From a virus, in IMG/VR virus record IMGVR_UViG_3300042868_003804, positions 1 through 36,814 of that record: a stretch of 36,814 bases of DNA. One strand, given 5' to 3'. This document shows, one piece after another, positions 15,054 to 21,113 of the stretch. Below the pieces are notes generated by a model. The model worked only from the letters and a program-made list of their open reading frames with translations, was not told the DNA's origin and did no database searches. A program made the position numbers and the translations under genes. How positions within the stretch are numbered: position 1 is the stretch's first letter; each line of letters begins with the position of its first letter.

Positions 15054-15105
15054 TATCGAGCCAGAACGGTGAGATAGTAGGTAATCCTTGAAGGGGGAAT
15101 ACACA

Positions 15106-15402
15106 ATGAAATATCAGCAACTAAGGGACTACGCACTCCAGTGTTCACTTGAACACCACCTGTGCAATGTCGAAGACTTACTTAACGAAGGTAAGACACT
15201 CGAAGAAATCATGGCAATGGTCGAAGAGCCAGACAATACCGACGTGGTTATCTATGAGCCATACGAATACTACGAGTCGTCTTCATTGCTCGAAGCGATT
15301 GAGGATGCACGGGGCGTGAAGGTTCACGAGTTCATGGATGTCTTGACCAAAGTGAACGGCGAAGAGTGGGCAACCAGTTATAAGAAAGAAGCAGAGGCTT
15401 AG
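15106..15402 (+). CDS. Hypothetical acidic early protein, 98 aa
   Basis: The ATG at 15106 follows AAGGGGG at good spacing, which I prefer to an in-frame TTG at 15088. The product begins MKYQQLRDYALQCSLEHH, is acidic and mostly helical, and contains a YEPYEYYESSS tyrosine-rich stretch. It is the first gene after the tRNA-like element. No known domain. Confidence 0.75.
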   Translation: MKYQQLRDYALQCSLEHHLCNVEDLLNEGKTLEEIMAMVEEPDNTDVVIYEPYEYYESSSLLEAIEDARGVKVHEFMDVLTKVNGEEWATSYKKEAEA

Positions 15403-15404
15403 AG

Positions 15405-15563
15405 ATGAAAACATTCAACATCGTTTTTTGTTACTCAGTACAAGAGACAGCACAAGATCAAGAGACAGCACAAGATAATGCGTGGCAAGCGTTCGCACAG
15501 TCGAACCCAACTAACTACCGTGACTTTGCTATGACCGCTGAAGAGATGGAGCCAGAAGCATGA
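15405..15563 (+). CDS. Hypothetical early protein, 52 aa
   Basis: A 52-codon frame starting two bases after the previous stop (MKTFNIVFCYSVQETAQD...). Residues 12-24 contain an imperfect internal repeat (QETAQD twice) from an 18-bp duplication. The C-terminus NPTNYRDFAMTAEEMEPEA is acidic. It overlaps the next gene by ATGA. No family recognised. Confidence 0.65.
   Translation: MKTFNIVFCYSVQETAQDQETAQDNAWQAFAQSNPTNYRDFAMTAEEMEPEA
15441..15476 (+). repeat. In-frame 18-bp tandem duplication
   Basis: CAAGAGACAGCACAAGAT occurs twice back to back inside the 52-aa gene, keeping the frame and duplicating six residues. The copies are identical, so the duplication is probably recent. Confidence 0.9.
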
Positions 15564-15859
15564 AGACTCAGCTACTACTAACAATCGAACATGATGAAGA
15601 GTCATCAGTTGATGGACTTATCACTTACTCCATTATTCCAATGGTTCAAGACATCAACAGCGACACACCCAATAACTATTCAATCACGGTTGAACGTTTA
15701 GAAACAACAAAGTGTATTCATTGTGGACGTACAATTACCACAACGCCAACGGGCTGGGCAGATATGGAAGCTACGGGGGACGACACGATATGGAAATACA
15801 CGTGTGATGAAAATGACACCTTCCCGTCAGACCATGAAGCAGAGGGAAGGGACAAGTAA
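15560..15859 (+). CDS. Putative zinc-binding early protein, 99 aa
   Basis: ATG overlaps the previous stop. The N-terminal 55 residues look beta-rich, then CIHCGRTITTTPTGWADM and YTCDEND supply a C-x2-C pair and a third Cys (with possible His/Asp ligands), suggesting a zinc ribbon. Ends in TAATG overlap with the next gene. Function is unknown. Confidence 0.75.
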   Translation: MKTQLLLTIEHDEESSVDGLITYSIIPMVQDINSDTPNNYSITVERLETTKCIHCGRTITTTPTGWADMEATGDDTIWKYTCDENDTFPSDHEAEGRDK

Positions 15860-16104
15860 TGAAACGCTATTCACCTAACCACCCCGCCGTAATGTCAGCC
15901 GACATTCGTATCCGCACACAAGCGGTACGAGACAGGCTAGGACACGAACCACGACAGATGAACTACAAGGCACGGTCATTCAGTGGCATGCTGTTCTGTC
16001 TCGCTTCGTTCTACACGATGGAGTCCTCATTTCTGGTGAGCCTCATCCTCATGGGTCTGGCTGGCTGGTGCTGGATTAGCTCAGTGAACGAGTACAACAG
16101 ATGA
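15859..16104 (+). CDS. Small membrane protein, 81 aa
   Basis: A basic N-terminal half (residues 1-40) is followed by a hydrophobic segment of about 30 residues (FSGMLFCLASF, then SFLVSLILMGLAGWCWISSV) that would form one or two membrane helices. The ATG overlaps the preceding stop (TAATG). A small inner-membrane protein in an early operon could serve superinfection exclusion or host modulation, but that is inference. Confidence 0.7.
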   Translation: MKRYSPNHPAVMSADIRIRTQAVRDRLGHEPRQMNYKARSFSGMLFCLASFYTMESSFLVSLILMGLAGWCWISSVNEYNR

Positions 16105-16283
16105 GCCTGCACCTCTCTCTGATCTGTGACAAATGCGAAGCACAATCAACCCCCCGACATGGCACCGCAACAGATGCACGGGTGGCAGAGTTCAAGAACG
16201 GATGGTTCTTCGATGGTGACGTGGATCTGTGTCCAGTTTGTTCAGGGCGTGACCCTGACTACTGGAAGACAGAACCGTTCTAG
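16101..16283 (+). CDS. Zinc-ribbon protein, 60 aa
   Basis: ATGA overlap with the previous gene. CDKCEAQ near residue 10 and CPVCSGRDP near residue 46 give two C-x2-C pairs separated by about 30 residues, the classic zinc-ribbon layout. WFFDGDVDLCPVC is typical of small phage and bacterial zinc ribbons. Ends by TAGTG overlap with a downstream GTG start. Nucleic-acid or protein binding is inferred. Confidence 0.8.
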   Translation: MSLHLSLICDKCEAQSTPRHGTATDARVAEFKNGWFFDGDVDLCPVCSGRDPDYWKTEPF

Positions 16284-16543
16284 TGCGCAATGTCTTACGC
16301 CGTCTACGGTCATGGAAAATACGACGTGCCAAACCTGCACAACACCGTTGGGTAATCACACTGGGATCATTCGACTTCGGCTCGACAAATAAATACTTCA
16401 GGTATGAATGGGAAGAAGTATGGGGCTGGACATCTTCAGCTCGCTACGCACAAAAGTTCAGGTCGCCTGACCTAGCAGAAGAAGCAGCACAGTCATGCTC
16501 TCTGTACTACAAACAAACGTATAGCATAAAACAACTTTACTAA
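16283..16543 (+). CDS. Hypothetical basic early protein, 86 aa
   Basis: Last gene of the rightward operon. The GTG at 16283 overlaps the previous TAG. The N-terminus is very basic (RRLRSWKIRRAKPAQHRW), the middle aromatic (FRYEWEEVWGWTSS), and a helix rich in Ala/Glu follows (PDLAEEAAQSC). The aromatic/Ala pattern resembles a short strand-strand-helix fold. Unknown function. A terminator lies 20 bases downstream. Confidence 0.65.
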   Translation: MRNVLRRLRSWKIRRAKPAQHRWVITLGSFDFGSTNKYFRYEWEEVWGWTSSARYAQKFRSPDLAEEAAQSCSLYYKQTYSIKQLY

Positions 16544-16563
16544 CATTCTGGTACAATCAGTCT

Positions 16564-16603
16564 GCCCTAGTCGTCGGTTCCCCTTCCTGACGGCTAGGGC
16601 TTT
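16564..16603 (+). terminator. Intrinsic terminator between convergent operons
   Basis: GCCCTAGTCGTC (16564-16575) pairs with GACGGCTAGGGC (16589-16600), one G-T wobble, followed by TTT. It ends the rightward early operon. The minus-strand whiB stop codon (16594-16596) lies inside the stem. On the minus strand no T-run follows, so termination of leftward RNA is less certain. Confidence 0.7.
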
Positions 16604-16857
16604 ACCCGTTGCTGGTAGTAGACATGTTGGTCACGTTCTTTGGGTGTCATGCCCGCCCAGAACCCGTTACGACGTCCCGTTGCCTCTTCGAATGGGAGTA
16701 CAAAGTTGAGGCAGTCGTCAATGACAGGGCAGACAGCACAAAAGCTTCGTGCTTCTTTCCATACACGTCCCGTCCCGTAATCTAAAGAGGCATCAGGAAA
16801 AAATATCTCTGACGATACGCCTTTGCAGTGTGCTTTCTCGTGCCACGCATCTCTCAT
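16594..16857 (-). CDS. whiB: WhiB-like (Wbl) iron-sulfur transcription regulator, 87 aa
   Basis: Wbl proteins bind a [4Fe-4S] cluster and associate with the principal sigma factor to alter promoter choice. The four ligands are visible at Cys11, Cys40, Cys43 and Cys49 (C-x2-C-x5-C), followed by the signature turn GFWAGMT at 65-71. Length fits the short phage Wbl class, such as that of mycobacteriophage TM4, which inhibits host WhiB2 function. The family is typical of Actinobacteria and their phages, so it also points to the host. The C-terminal basic tail is short (QQRVKP). It is the last gene of the leftward regulation/recombination operon. Confidence 0.93.
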   Translation of the reverse strand: MRDAWHEKAHCKGVSSEIFFPDASLDYGTGRVWKEARSFCAVCPVIDDCLNFVLPFEEATGRRNGFWAGMTPKERDQHVYYQQRVKP

Positions 16858-16884
16858 TTTTTTGTTGCCCGTTTCTTGGGGGTG

Positions 16885-17127
16885 TCACTCTGCACTGTAT
16901 TTGTTGCGCCACATCGAAGGTGAATGGTTCTCTTCGACAGCTGCCTTGATCTCCAGTGTTTCGTACAGGCGTACAACATGGACACATGGGTCGTTGCCTT
17001 CTTCGAACTCTTCTTCTTCTTCTAGTGTCATGGGTATACCATCGTGGGTAGAACAGATTGGGGCACCCGCAAATCCTTGCGTGACCCCAATCTTCATCCA
17101 CTCATCAAAAGATAGTGGTGTTGCCAT
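16885..17127 (-). CDS. Small conserved-type phage protein, 80 aa
   Basis: Acidic protein, MATPLSFDEWMKIGVTQGFAG, with THDGIPMTLEEEEEFEEG and a Cys pair (PIC-S, DPC-V). The layout FDEWM-x-GV-x2-GF followed by C-x2-HDG-x-P-x-T-x-EE recurs in small actinobacteriophage proteins of unknown function. Its ATG overlaps the ssb stop (TAATG), and the whiB gene follows 27 bases later. Confidence 0.75.
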   Translation of the reverse strand: MATPLSFDEWMKIGVTQGFAGAPICSTHDGIPMTLEEEEEFEEGNDPCVHVVRLYETLEIKAAVEENHSPSMWRNKYSAE

Positions 17128-17531
17128 TAGAAAAAGTCGTCAGCTGCCTGAACGGATGCACCAGGAAAGATCTGTCCTACTTGTGCCATCGTAGCGTTGG
17201 TCTGGTCTTTGAGCCAGACGTTCCAGCGTAGTGACACACCAATTTCGTCGGCAATGATCTTGATTGACTTGCCTTTGGTGCCGTCTTTTTTGGTGAACTC
17301 TTCTTGTTCTAGGCGTCCAGTGACGATCACGGTGTCCCCTTTTGACACACTGCTGGCAAAGTTTTCAGCAAGTGATCCGAAGGCGGTGATGTTGTGCCAT
17401 GTCGTTTTCTTCTTGTCGTCTTTGCCGTAGGTGTCTGCTATTGAGAATGAGATGACAGCCATTTGGCTACCTGTGTATCGCATCTCTGGTTCTTGACCTA
17501 TCTTGCCGTGTACGGTGATGTGGTTACTCAT
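17127..17531 (-). CDS. ssb: Single-stranded DNA-binding protein, 134 aa
   Basis: An OB-fold SSB that coats ssDNA during replication and recombination. The N-terminus MSNHITVHGKIGQEPEMRYT, then VISFSIADTYG and HNITAFGSLAENFASSVSKGDTVIVTGRLE, are typical SSB strands. The C-terminus ends ADDFF, resembling the acidic tip that recruits partner enzymes. The ATG at 17531 follows GGAAGGGG, and an upstream extension to 17585 lacks SSB similarity. It works with the exonuclease and annealing protein of the same operon. Confidence 0.93.
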   Translation of the reverse strand: MSNHITVHGKIGQEPEMRYTGSQMAVISFSIADTYGKDDKKKTTWHNITAFGSLAENFASSVSKGDTVIVTGRLEQEEFTKKDGTKGKSIKIIADEIGVSLRWNVWLKDQTNATMAQVGQIFPGASVQAADDFF

Positions 17532-17691
17532 TGTTGTCCCCTTCCAAGGGTTGTAATGGTTTATGTTGGTTCGCAGCCTTGGCACAACGGTGTTGTGGTG
17601 GGGTTGAGAGGGTTACGTAGGTAGTCACAGCTACTTTGCAGCGTGGGCAATGCCAGTGTTGTTTCAGCGAGATGCCCTTCATGCCGTTCAT
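17524..17691 (-). CDS. Small zinc-ribbon protein, 55 aa
   Basis: From an ATG at 17691 the product is MNGMKGISLKQHWHCPRCKV... with HCPRC followed by HRC about 20 residues later, consistent with a small zinc-binding fold. The ATG lies one base after the HNH gene stop, and the end overlaps the ssb start. A longer frame to 17829 would overlap the HNH gene and is Thr/Pro-rich, so I reject it. Confidence 0.6.
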   Translation of the reverse strand: MNGMKGISLKQHWHCPRCKVAVTTYVTLSTPPQHRCAKAANQHKPLQPLEGDNNE

Positions 17692-17692
17692 G

Positions 17693-18124
17693 TTATAGGT
17701 GGGGTGTGTCAATGTCAAGAAGTTTTCTTGCTTTTCTACAGGCTCTACATTCTCGTGATCCGTTGGGTTTGTTGTAGGTGTTGGCTTCGTTGTATTCGTG
17801 TCCCCTTGGGCAGTGTGTTTTGTTGGCATAGAAATGTCTGCCTCGATCTACTACGTCTTTCATGTTGTCGGTCTGTGTGCCACCTTCTAGGTGGTTGGGG
17901 TTTACACAGATTCGGTTGTCGCATTTGTGGCGTACAACTGGCGGGTAGTAGTAGTTAGCTAGGAAGAATGAGAAGCGGTGAGCTGATCTGTGTTTTCCTT
18001 GTGCGTATAACTGCCCGTAACTGTCGCCTCGTAGGGAGCCTTGCCATTCCCAACATTCTTCGGGGGTGAGGATGTTTACTTTATTCCAGAAGCGTTTGCT
18101 AGTTCGGTATGTAACAGTATCCAC
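17693..18124 (-). CDS. HNH endonuclease (HNH_3 type), 143 aa
   Basis: A homing-type HNH nuclease. CWEWQGSLRGDSYGQLY, AHRFSFFLANYY, then HKCDNRICVNPNHLEGGTQTDN carry the beta-beta-alpha metal motif with its His and Asn residues. A C-terminal CPRGHEY...CRACRKA adds a zinc-binding extension. GTG start at 18124, four bases after the SLT gene stop. Such free-standing enzymes nick or cut specific phage DNA and may be selfish. Here it separates the lysozyme from ssb. Confidence 0.9.
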   Translation of the reverse strand: MDTVTYRTSKRFWNKVNILTPEECWEWQGSLRGDSYGQLYAQGKHRSAHRFSFFLANYYYPPVVRHKCDNRICVNPNHLEGGTQTDNMKDVVDRGRHFYANKTHCPRGHEYNEANTYNKPNGSRECRACRKARKLLDIDTPHL

Positions 18125-18128
18125 AGGC

Positions 18129-18563
18129 TTATCCCCCTATGCGTGATACTTTTACCTTAGCAGTTGGCTGTTGGAATTTGCCTGATGTGGCTTTCCAGTG
18201 CGCTAGTCCTCCGTTTTTGTATAGGTAGCGAGCGACCTTTAGGTTGCAGTCAAGGATGAGAAGGGATTTTTTTGTCTGTCCCCAAGGGCGTTTGCATACT
18301 TGGGATGTGACTGTCACCCAGGTGCTATTCACTTGGAGTGCGCCGATGTCAATGGAGCCGTTGCTGTTCTCTCCTGATACTGATAGGGGGTTGCATCGTG
18401 ATTCTCTCCACATGATGTATGAAAAGTATTTCACTGGTAGTCCGTGCTTGCGGAGTGCTTTTTCGTACTTAGGGCAGGTCTGTGTGGTGTCCTGTTTGGC
18501 GTGTACGGGGGACGCTGATAGTAGGGATAGGGCAATGATTGTTGTGAGGATGCGTGTGCGCAT
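18129..18563 (-). CDS. Secreted SLT-type lysozyme / lytic transglycosylase, 144 aa
   Basis: A Sec signal peptide (MRTRILTTIIALSLLSASPVHA, cleavage near Ala22) precedes a transglycosylase/lysozyme-like domain. MWRESRCNP carries the likely catalytic Glu54, and IDIGALQVNSTW matches the S/D-x-G-x-x-Q-x-N motif. ARYLYKNGGLAHWKA resembles the C-terminal helix of SLT enzymes. Length is close to a minimal domain. It has an AAGGAGAACC ribosome site. The enzyme would cleave peptidoglycan glycan strands after export, without needing a holin. Its place in the recombination operon, away from the main lysis cluster, is unusual. Confidence 0.88.
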   Translation of the reverse strand: MRTRILTTIIALSLLSASPVHAKQDTTQTCPKYEKALRKHGLPVKYFSYIMWRESRCNPLSVSGENSNGSIDIGALQVNSTWVTVTSQVCKRPWGQTKKSLLILDCNLKVARYLYKNGGLAHWKATSGKFQQPTAKVKVSRIGG

Positions 18564-18652
18564 GGTTCTCCTTTGTTCAGGGGATGGGTCATTTAGGTGT
18601 CATAGTTCTCCCAACTAGGTACTGTGTAACGGATTGAAATAGTTTAGCAGTG

Positions 18653-19222
18653 CTACTGCAAAAGCCTTAGTGCATTGACTGGCGCATACCAGGTTTTCTC
18701 ATTGAACTTCCACTCGTCACGCTTTGCTTCATGTCCATACAACCAACCGACAGCAACGTAAGGTTCACCCAACCAGTCAGGTGCTACTCGACGTGTGCGT
18801 TTTGCTAGACCACCAATGACCAGTGCGTACTTCAGTGTCTCATCATCGTGGATAGTCATGCGTAAACCATTGATTTGACCATAAGTTGCAGGGAACCCAC
18901 GTGGGAACGCATAGCGAACTTCTCCGTAGCCTGGTATATCTAATGCACTCTTGAACTTATTGACGTGAGGTTCGAATTCGTTCATGCCCATCATGCGGGC
19001 AAAAGCTAGTTCACTTCCTGCACAGATCATGTGTTGTAAAGATTCCCATACGTCACCTTCGGAGTAGTTCATGTTGCGTTGTGGTTGTCCGAGCATTGGT
19101 TCTTGGCGTAACCACCCAACTCTGGCGCAGATGGCTTCTTCGGCAACGGTTAGTTGGTATGACCAGCGTGATCCGTCATTCGGTTTGTTACCAGTCACGG
19201 TAACGCTCGCCAAGTAATACAC
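18653..19222 (-). CDS. Putative PD-(D/E)XK-like phage protein, 189 aa
   Basis: The layout VAEEAICARVGWLRQ..., CAGSELAFARMMGM, IPGYGEVRYA, LRMTIHDDE, YALVIGG, YVAVGWLYGHEAKRDEW resembles a family of small phage proteins. In that family a helix with a Glu (SELAFARM) is followed by D-x-G-x-EVR, hydrophobic strands and a GW-x2-G turn, suggestive of a PD-(D/E)XK nuclease fold. A clear E-x-K is not visible, so activity is uncertain. GTG start at 19222, inside the 28-aa membrane peptide gene. Confidence 0.6.
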   Translation of the reverse strand: MYYLASVTVTGNKPNDGSRWSYQLTVAEEAICARVGWLRQEPMLGQPQRNMNYSEGDVWESLQHMICAGSELAFARMMGMNEFEPHVNKFKSALDIPGYGEVRYAFPRGFPATYGQINGLRMTIHDDETLKYALVIGGLAKRTRRVAPDWLGEPYVAVGWLYGHEAKRDEWKFNEKTWYAPVNALRLLQ

Positions 19223-19274
19223 CGCAGGTGAATACTGCTGTGACCATGATTACGATTACAAAAAAATCAAGCAT
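19188..19274 (-). CDS. Tiny single-pass membrane peptide, 28 aa
   Basis: MLDFFVIVIMVTAVFTCGVL is followed by LGERYRDW and a stop. Almost the whole chain is one hydrophobic helix with a basic end. The ATG overlaps the upstream gene end and the frame overlaps the next gene start. Composition and coupling support a real small ORF, but no homologue is known to me. Confidence 0.5.
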   Translation of the reverse strand: MLDFFVIVIMVTAVFTCGVLLGERYRDW

Positions 19275-19467
19275 TAGGTACACCTTCTTGACGGTCATAT
19301 TCCATGTGGGCTATACCACTGTTACCTAGTTCACGAGCCAACACTAAAGCTGTTCGCTTCCATTGGTCACGCTCGGCTTGTACTTTGGCGAAGTCTTGCT
19401 CTGCGAACTGGATACCTTTTTCTTGGAGCCATTCGTACGCATCGTCTTGGTGTATGTATTCACTCAT
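19267..19467 (-). CDS. Hypothetical helical protein, 66 aa
   Basis: Starts MSEYIHQDDAYEWLQEKG and continues as a charged helix (EQDFAKVQAERDQWKRTALVLAREL), possibly coiled coil. TGATG overlap with the upstream nuclease gene. The pattern of an aromatic N-terminus followed by an AERDQWKR helix is common in small phage proteins of unknown function. Confidence 0.75.
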   Translation of the reverse strand: MSEYIHQDDAYEWLQEKGIQFAEQDFAKVQAERDQWKRTALVLARELGNSGIAHMEYDRQEGVPNA

Positions 19468-19802
19468 CAGTAGCCTGCTTCCTTCAATAAAGCTGCGAAG
19501 ACACGGGCAGGCATGACTGCATACCAGTCTCCGACATCCATCGTCCCTCTTTTTTTTGCGATAACAGCACCCATAGTTACTTCGGCGTTAGCCATCTCAA
19601 CCTTCAATTCTTTCATCCATTCAGACAACGTAATTGTCTTGTGGTCTTTTACTTCTATTACGACTGGCGCACCCATGTTGATGTCGCCCTTGTCAAGATT
19701 CCCTGACAACGCACGACGCTCTGTGTAGATCCAGCCTTCACCTTTAAGCCATGTGACTACAGCAGTTTCAGCTGCCGTTCCTTTTTGTTTTGCTTTAGAC
19801 AT
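19467..19802 (-). CDS. Holliday junction resolvase-like nuclease, 111 aa
   Basis: A PD-(D/E)XK nuclease of the archaeal/phage resolvase style. KQKGTAAETAVVTWLKGEGW carries Glu12, RRALSGNLDKGDINM carries Asp40, and VVIEVKDHK gives the E50-x-K52 pair. Length fits the family. I take the ATG at 19802, which overlaps the upstream gene end. A GTG at 19823 is possible. It would resolve branched recombination or replication intermediates made by the exonuclease/annealing system. Confidence 0.85.
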   Translation of the reverse strand: MSKAKQKGTAAETAVVTWLKGEGWIYTERRALSGNLDKGDINMGAPVVIEVKDHKTITLSEWMKELKVEMANAEVTMGAVIAKKRGTMDVGDWYAVMPARVFAALLKEAGY

Positions 19803-19959
19803 TGCGCCGTGCCAGTTCGTCACTAAGACGGCGACACTCTGAAGACAACATGGCGTTAGTATCTTCGAGCAACATCAGCTTTTCTGTTAAGCGATTGTTC
19901 TCTTTAACAAGAGAAGACACAGCTTCTTGCCACATCCCGCTATCCATTTCATCGCTCAC
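19795..19959 (-). CDS. Short coiled-coil protein, 54 aa
   Basis: From a GTG at 19959, preceded by GAAGGA, the product MSDEMDSGMWQEAVSSLVKE... is one long helix with heptad-spaced Leu and Met (VKENNRLTEKLMLLEDTNAML), a likely leucine-zipper dimer. Ends overlapping the resolvase start. Function unknown. A longer start at 20016 would overlap the upstream gene by 68 bases. Confidence 0.6.
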   Translation of the reverse strand: MSDEMDSGMWQEAVSSLVKENNRLTEKLMLLEDTNAMLSSECRRLSDELARRNV

Positions 19960-20281
19960 TGTCGAAACATCCTTCATAGAACTTATGTCCAAAGATTTCA
20001 ACAGGGTGAAGACCAAAATATAAACACCACTTGTCTGCTGTATATACGCTCAACCCAGTTTGTTTCCAACGGGCAACGGTTTTACCTGGGACATTATGTA
20101 GCTGTTCTGCGTTAGTGAGAAAGTCCACCAGTGGTGCAGCATCAAGACGAACAAGACCAGCTGCACTGATAGGGCGATACTTCTTACGGGTAGAGGACAT
20201 ACCGACACGACAAACTTCGCATCGGCACCCCCTCCTGCGATACATGGATGCCCCATGTTCAGTTATTTCTTTGGCGTTCAT
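19949..20281 (-). CDS. Cys-rich, HTH-containing DNA-binding-like protein, 110 aa
   Basis: The N-terminus has EHGASMYRRRGCRCEVCRVG, the HG-x-Y-x-GCRC-x2-CR motif of a small family common in actinobacteriophages, probably zinc-binding. The C-terminal part (LHNVPGKTVARWKQTGLSVYTADKWCLYFGLHPVEIFG) resembles a helix-turn-helix of Xre-like or excisionase style. Its ATG overlaps the stop of the ribbon-helix-helix gene. A transcriptional regulator is the likeliest role, inferred from motifs. Confidence 0.75.
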   Translation of the reverse strand: MNAKEITEHGASMYRRRGCRCEVCRVGMSSTRKKYRPISAAGLVRLDAAPLVDFLTNAEQLHNVPGKTVARWKQTGLSVYTADKWCLYFGLHPVEIFGHKFYEGCFDSER

Positions 20282-20448
20282 GCTGCTACTGCTTGCCTTA
20301 CCAGGTCACGAAGAAGTTGGGATCGTTTAACCCCTCGTTCTTCACAAAGTTTTGCTATTTGTTTTAGCTGGGTGTCTGTTACTCGGATGCCGATAACTCT
20401 TACTGATGCTTCGGATGCGGTTGGGTCGACGGTTCTTTTGTTAGCCAT
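20278..20448 (-). CDS. Ribbon-helix-helix (Arc/CopG-type) regulator, 56 aa
   Basis: A 56-codon frame, coupled on both sides: its ATG overlaps the ERF stop and its TGA overlaps the next ATG. After a short tail, EASVRVIGIRVTDTQLKQIA gives the DNA-contacting strand and helix A, and CEERGVKRSQLLRDLVRQAVA gives helix B, the standard MetJ/Arc layout. Such dimers bind palindromic operators and often autoregulate. A palindrome at 22083-22096, next to this operon's promoter, is a candidate site. CopG-like plasmid regulators belong to the same fold. Confidence 0.8.
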   Translation of the reverse strand: MANKRTVDPTASEASVRVIGIRVTDTQLKQIAKLCEERGVKRSQLLRDLVRQAVAA

Positions 20449-21113
20449 CACTTGCCTTCCTGAAATGAAACAAGTTCTTTGAACGCTGACCGTAGTGCTG
20501 GTAGGTGTGATTCCATCCAGGGGTTGCCGTCGGGGATGCCAGCGTTGGCGGCTACTACTTTGGGGTCTATGCCTTTGGTTTCACAGGCGGCTGTGAACTG
20601 GTCAATTTGTGGTTGGGACAGTGGAGTTAGGGTCTTGGGTTTGGACTGCTTAGGAGCCTCCTGAGGGGCACTGGGGGCAACTGTGGGACGTGTTGCGGCA
20701 ACGCTCGAAGGTGCGTGGTCGACATCTTCCCATTCCTGCTTAGTCCATAAACTGAGACAAAATCCATACCTCATTCCGCAGTTCCTAATTAGATCGGACA
20801 CGAGTTCCTTTAGGAGATCGGGCTTGTTCGGTAGGCATGAACCAATACCAAGACGGCGTACACCATGCACTGTCATCCATCCAGCCATATGTGCCATGCC
20901 GTTTTCTACACGGTAGGCAGGCAGACCGTCAGCATCGAACGCTGTTGGCTCCCATGTCCATGCGCTATCCACTTCGAGAAGCATTTTTGTTACGTCGGCA
21001 TGCCCCACGAAGGACAACTGCGCACCGCCTTTAGGTAGCTTCCCGACAATCTTGGGATCTGGAACCCCGTATTTAGTGAGGACTTCATCAAGCCCGATTG
21101 TTTTCTTTTCCAT
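20448..21113 (-). CDS. erf: ERF-family single-strand annealing protein, 221 aa
   Basis: A phage recombination protein that anneals complementary ssDNA produced by the exonuclease. The call rests on QLSFVGHADVTKMLLEVDSAWTWEPTA, GMAHMAGWMTVHGVRRLGIG and LVSDLIRNCGMRYGFCLSLW, which match the ERF/Rad52-like core. It also rests on the gene position immediately after the exonuclease (TAATG overlap). The C-terminal third is Pro/Ala/Lys-rich linker followed by a helical tail ending AFKELVSFQEGK. Confidence 0.85.
   Translation of the reverse strand: MEKKTIGLDEVLTKYGVPDPKIVGKLPKGGAQLSFVGHADVTKMLLEVDSAWTWEPTAFDADGLPAYRVENGMAHMAGWMTVHGVRRLGIGSCLPNKPDLLKELVSDLIRNCGMRYGFCLSLWTKQEWEDVDHAPSSVAATRPTVAPSAPQEAPKQSKPKTLTPLSQPQIDQFTAACETKGIDPKVVAANAGIPDGNPWMESHLPALRSAFKELVSFQEGK

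Noticed and set aside
17692-17829. N-terminal extension of the 55-aa zinc-ribbon gene
   Set aside because: It would overlap the HNH gene and is low-complexity Thr/Pro-rich; the ATG at 17691 fits the operon spacing.
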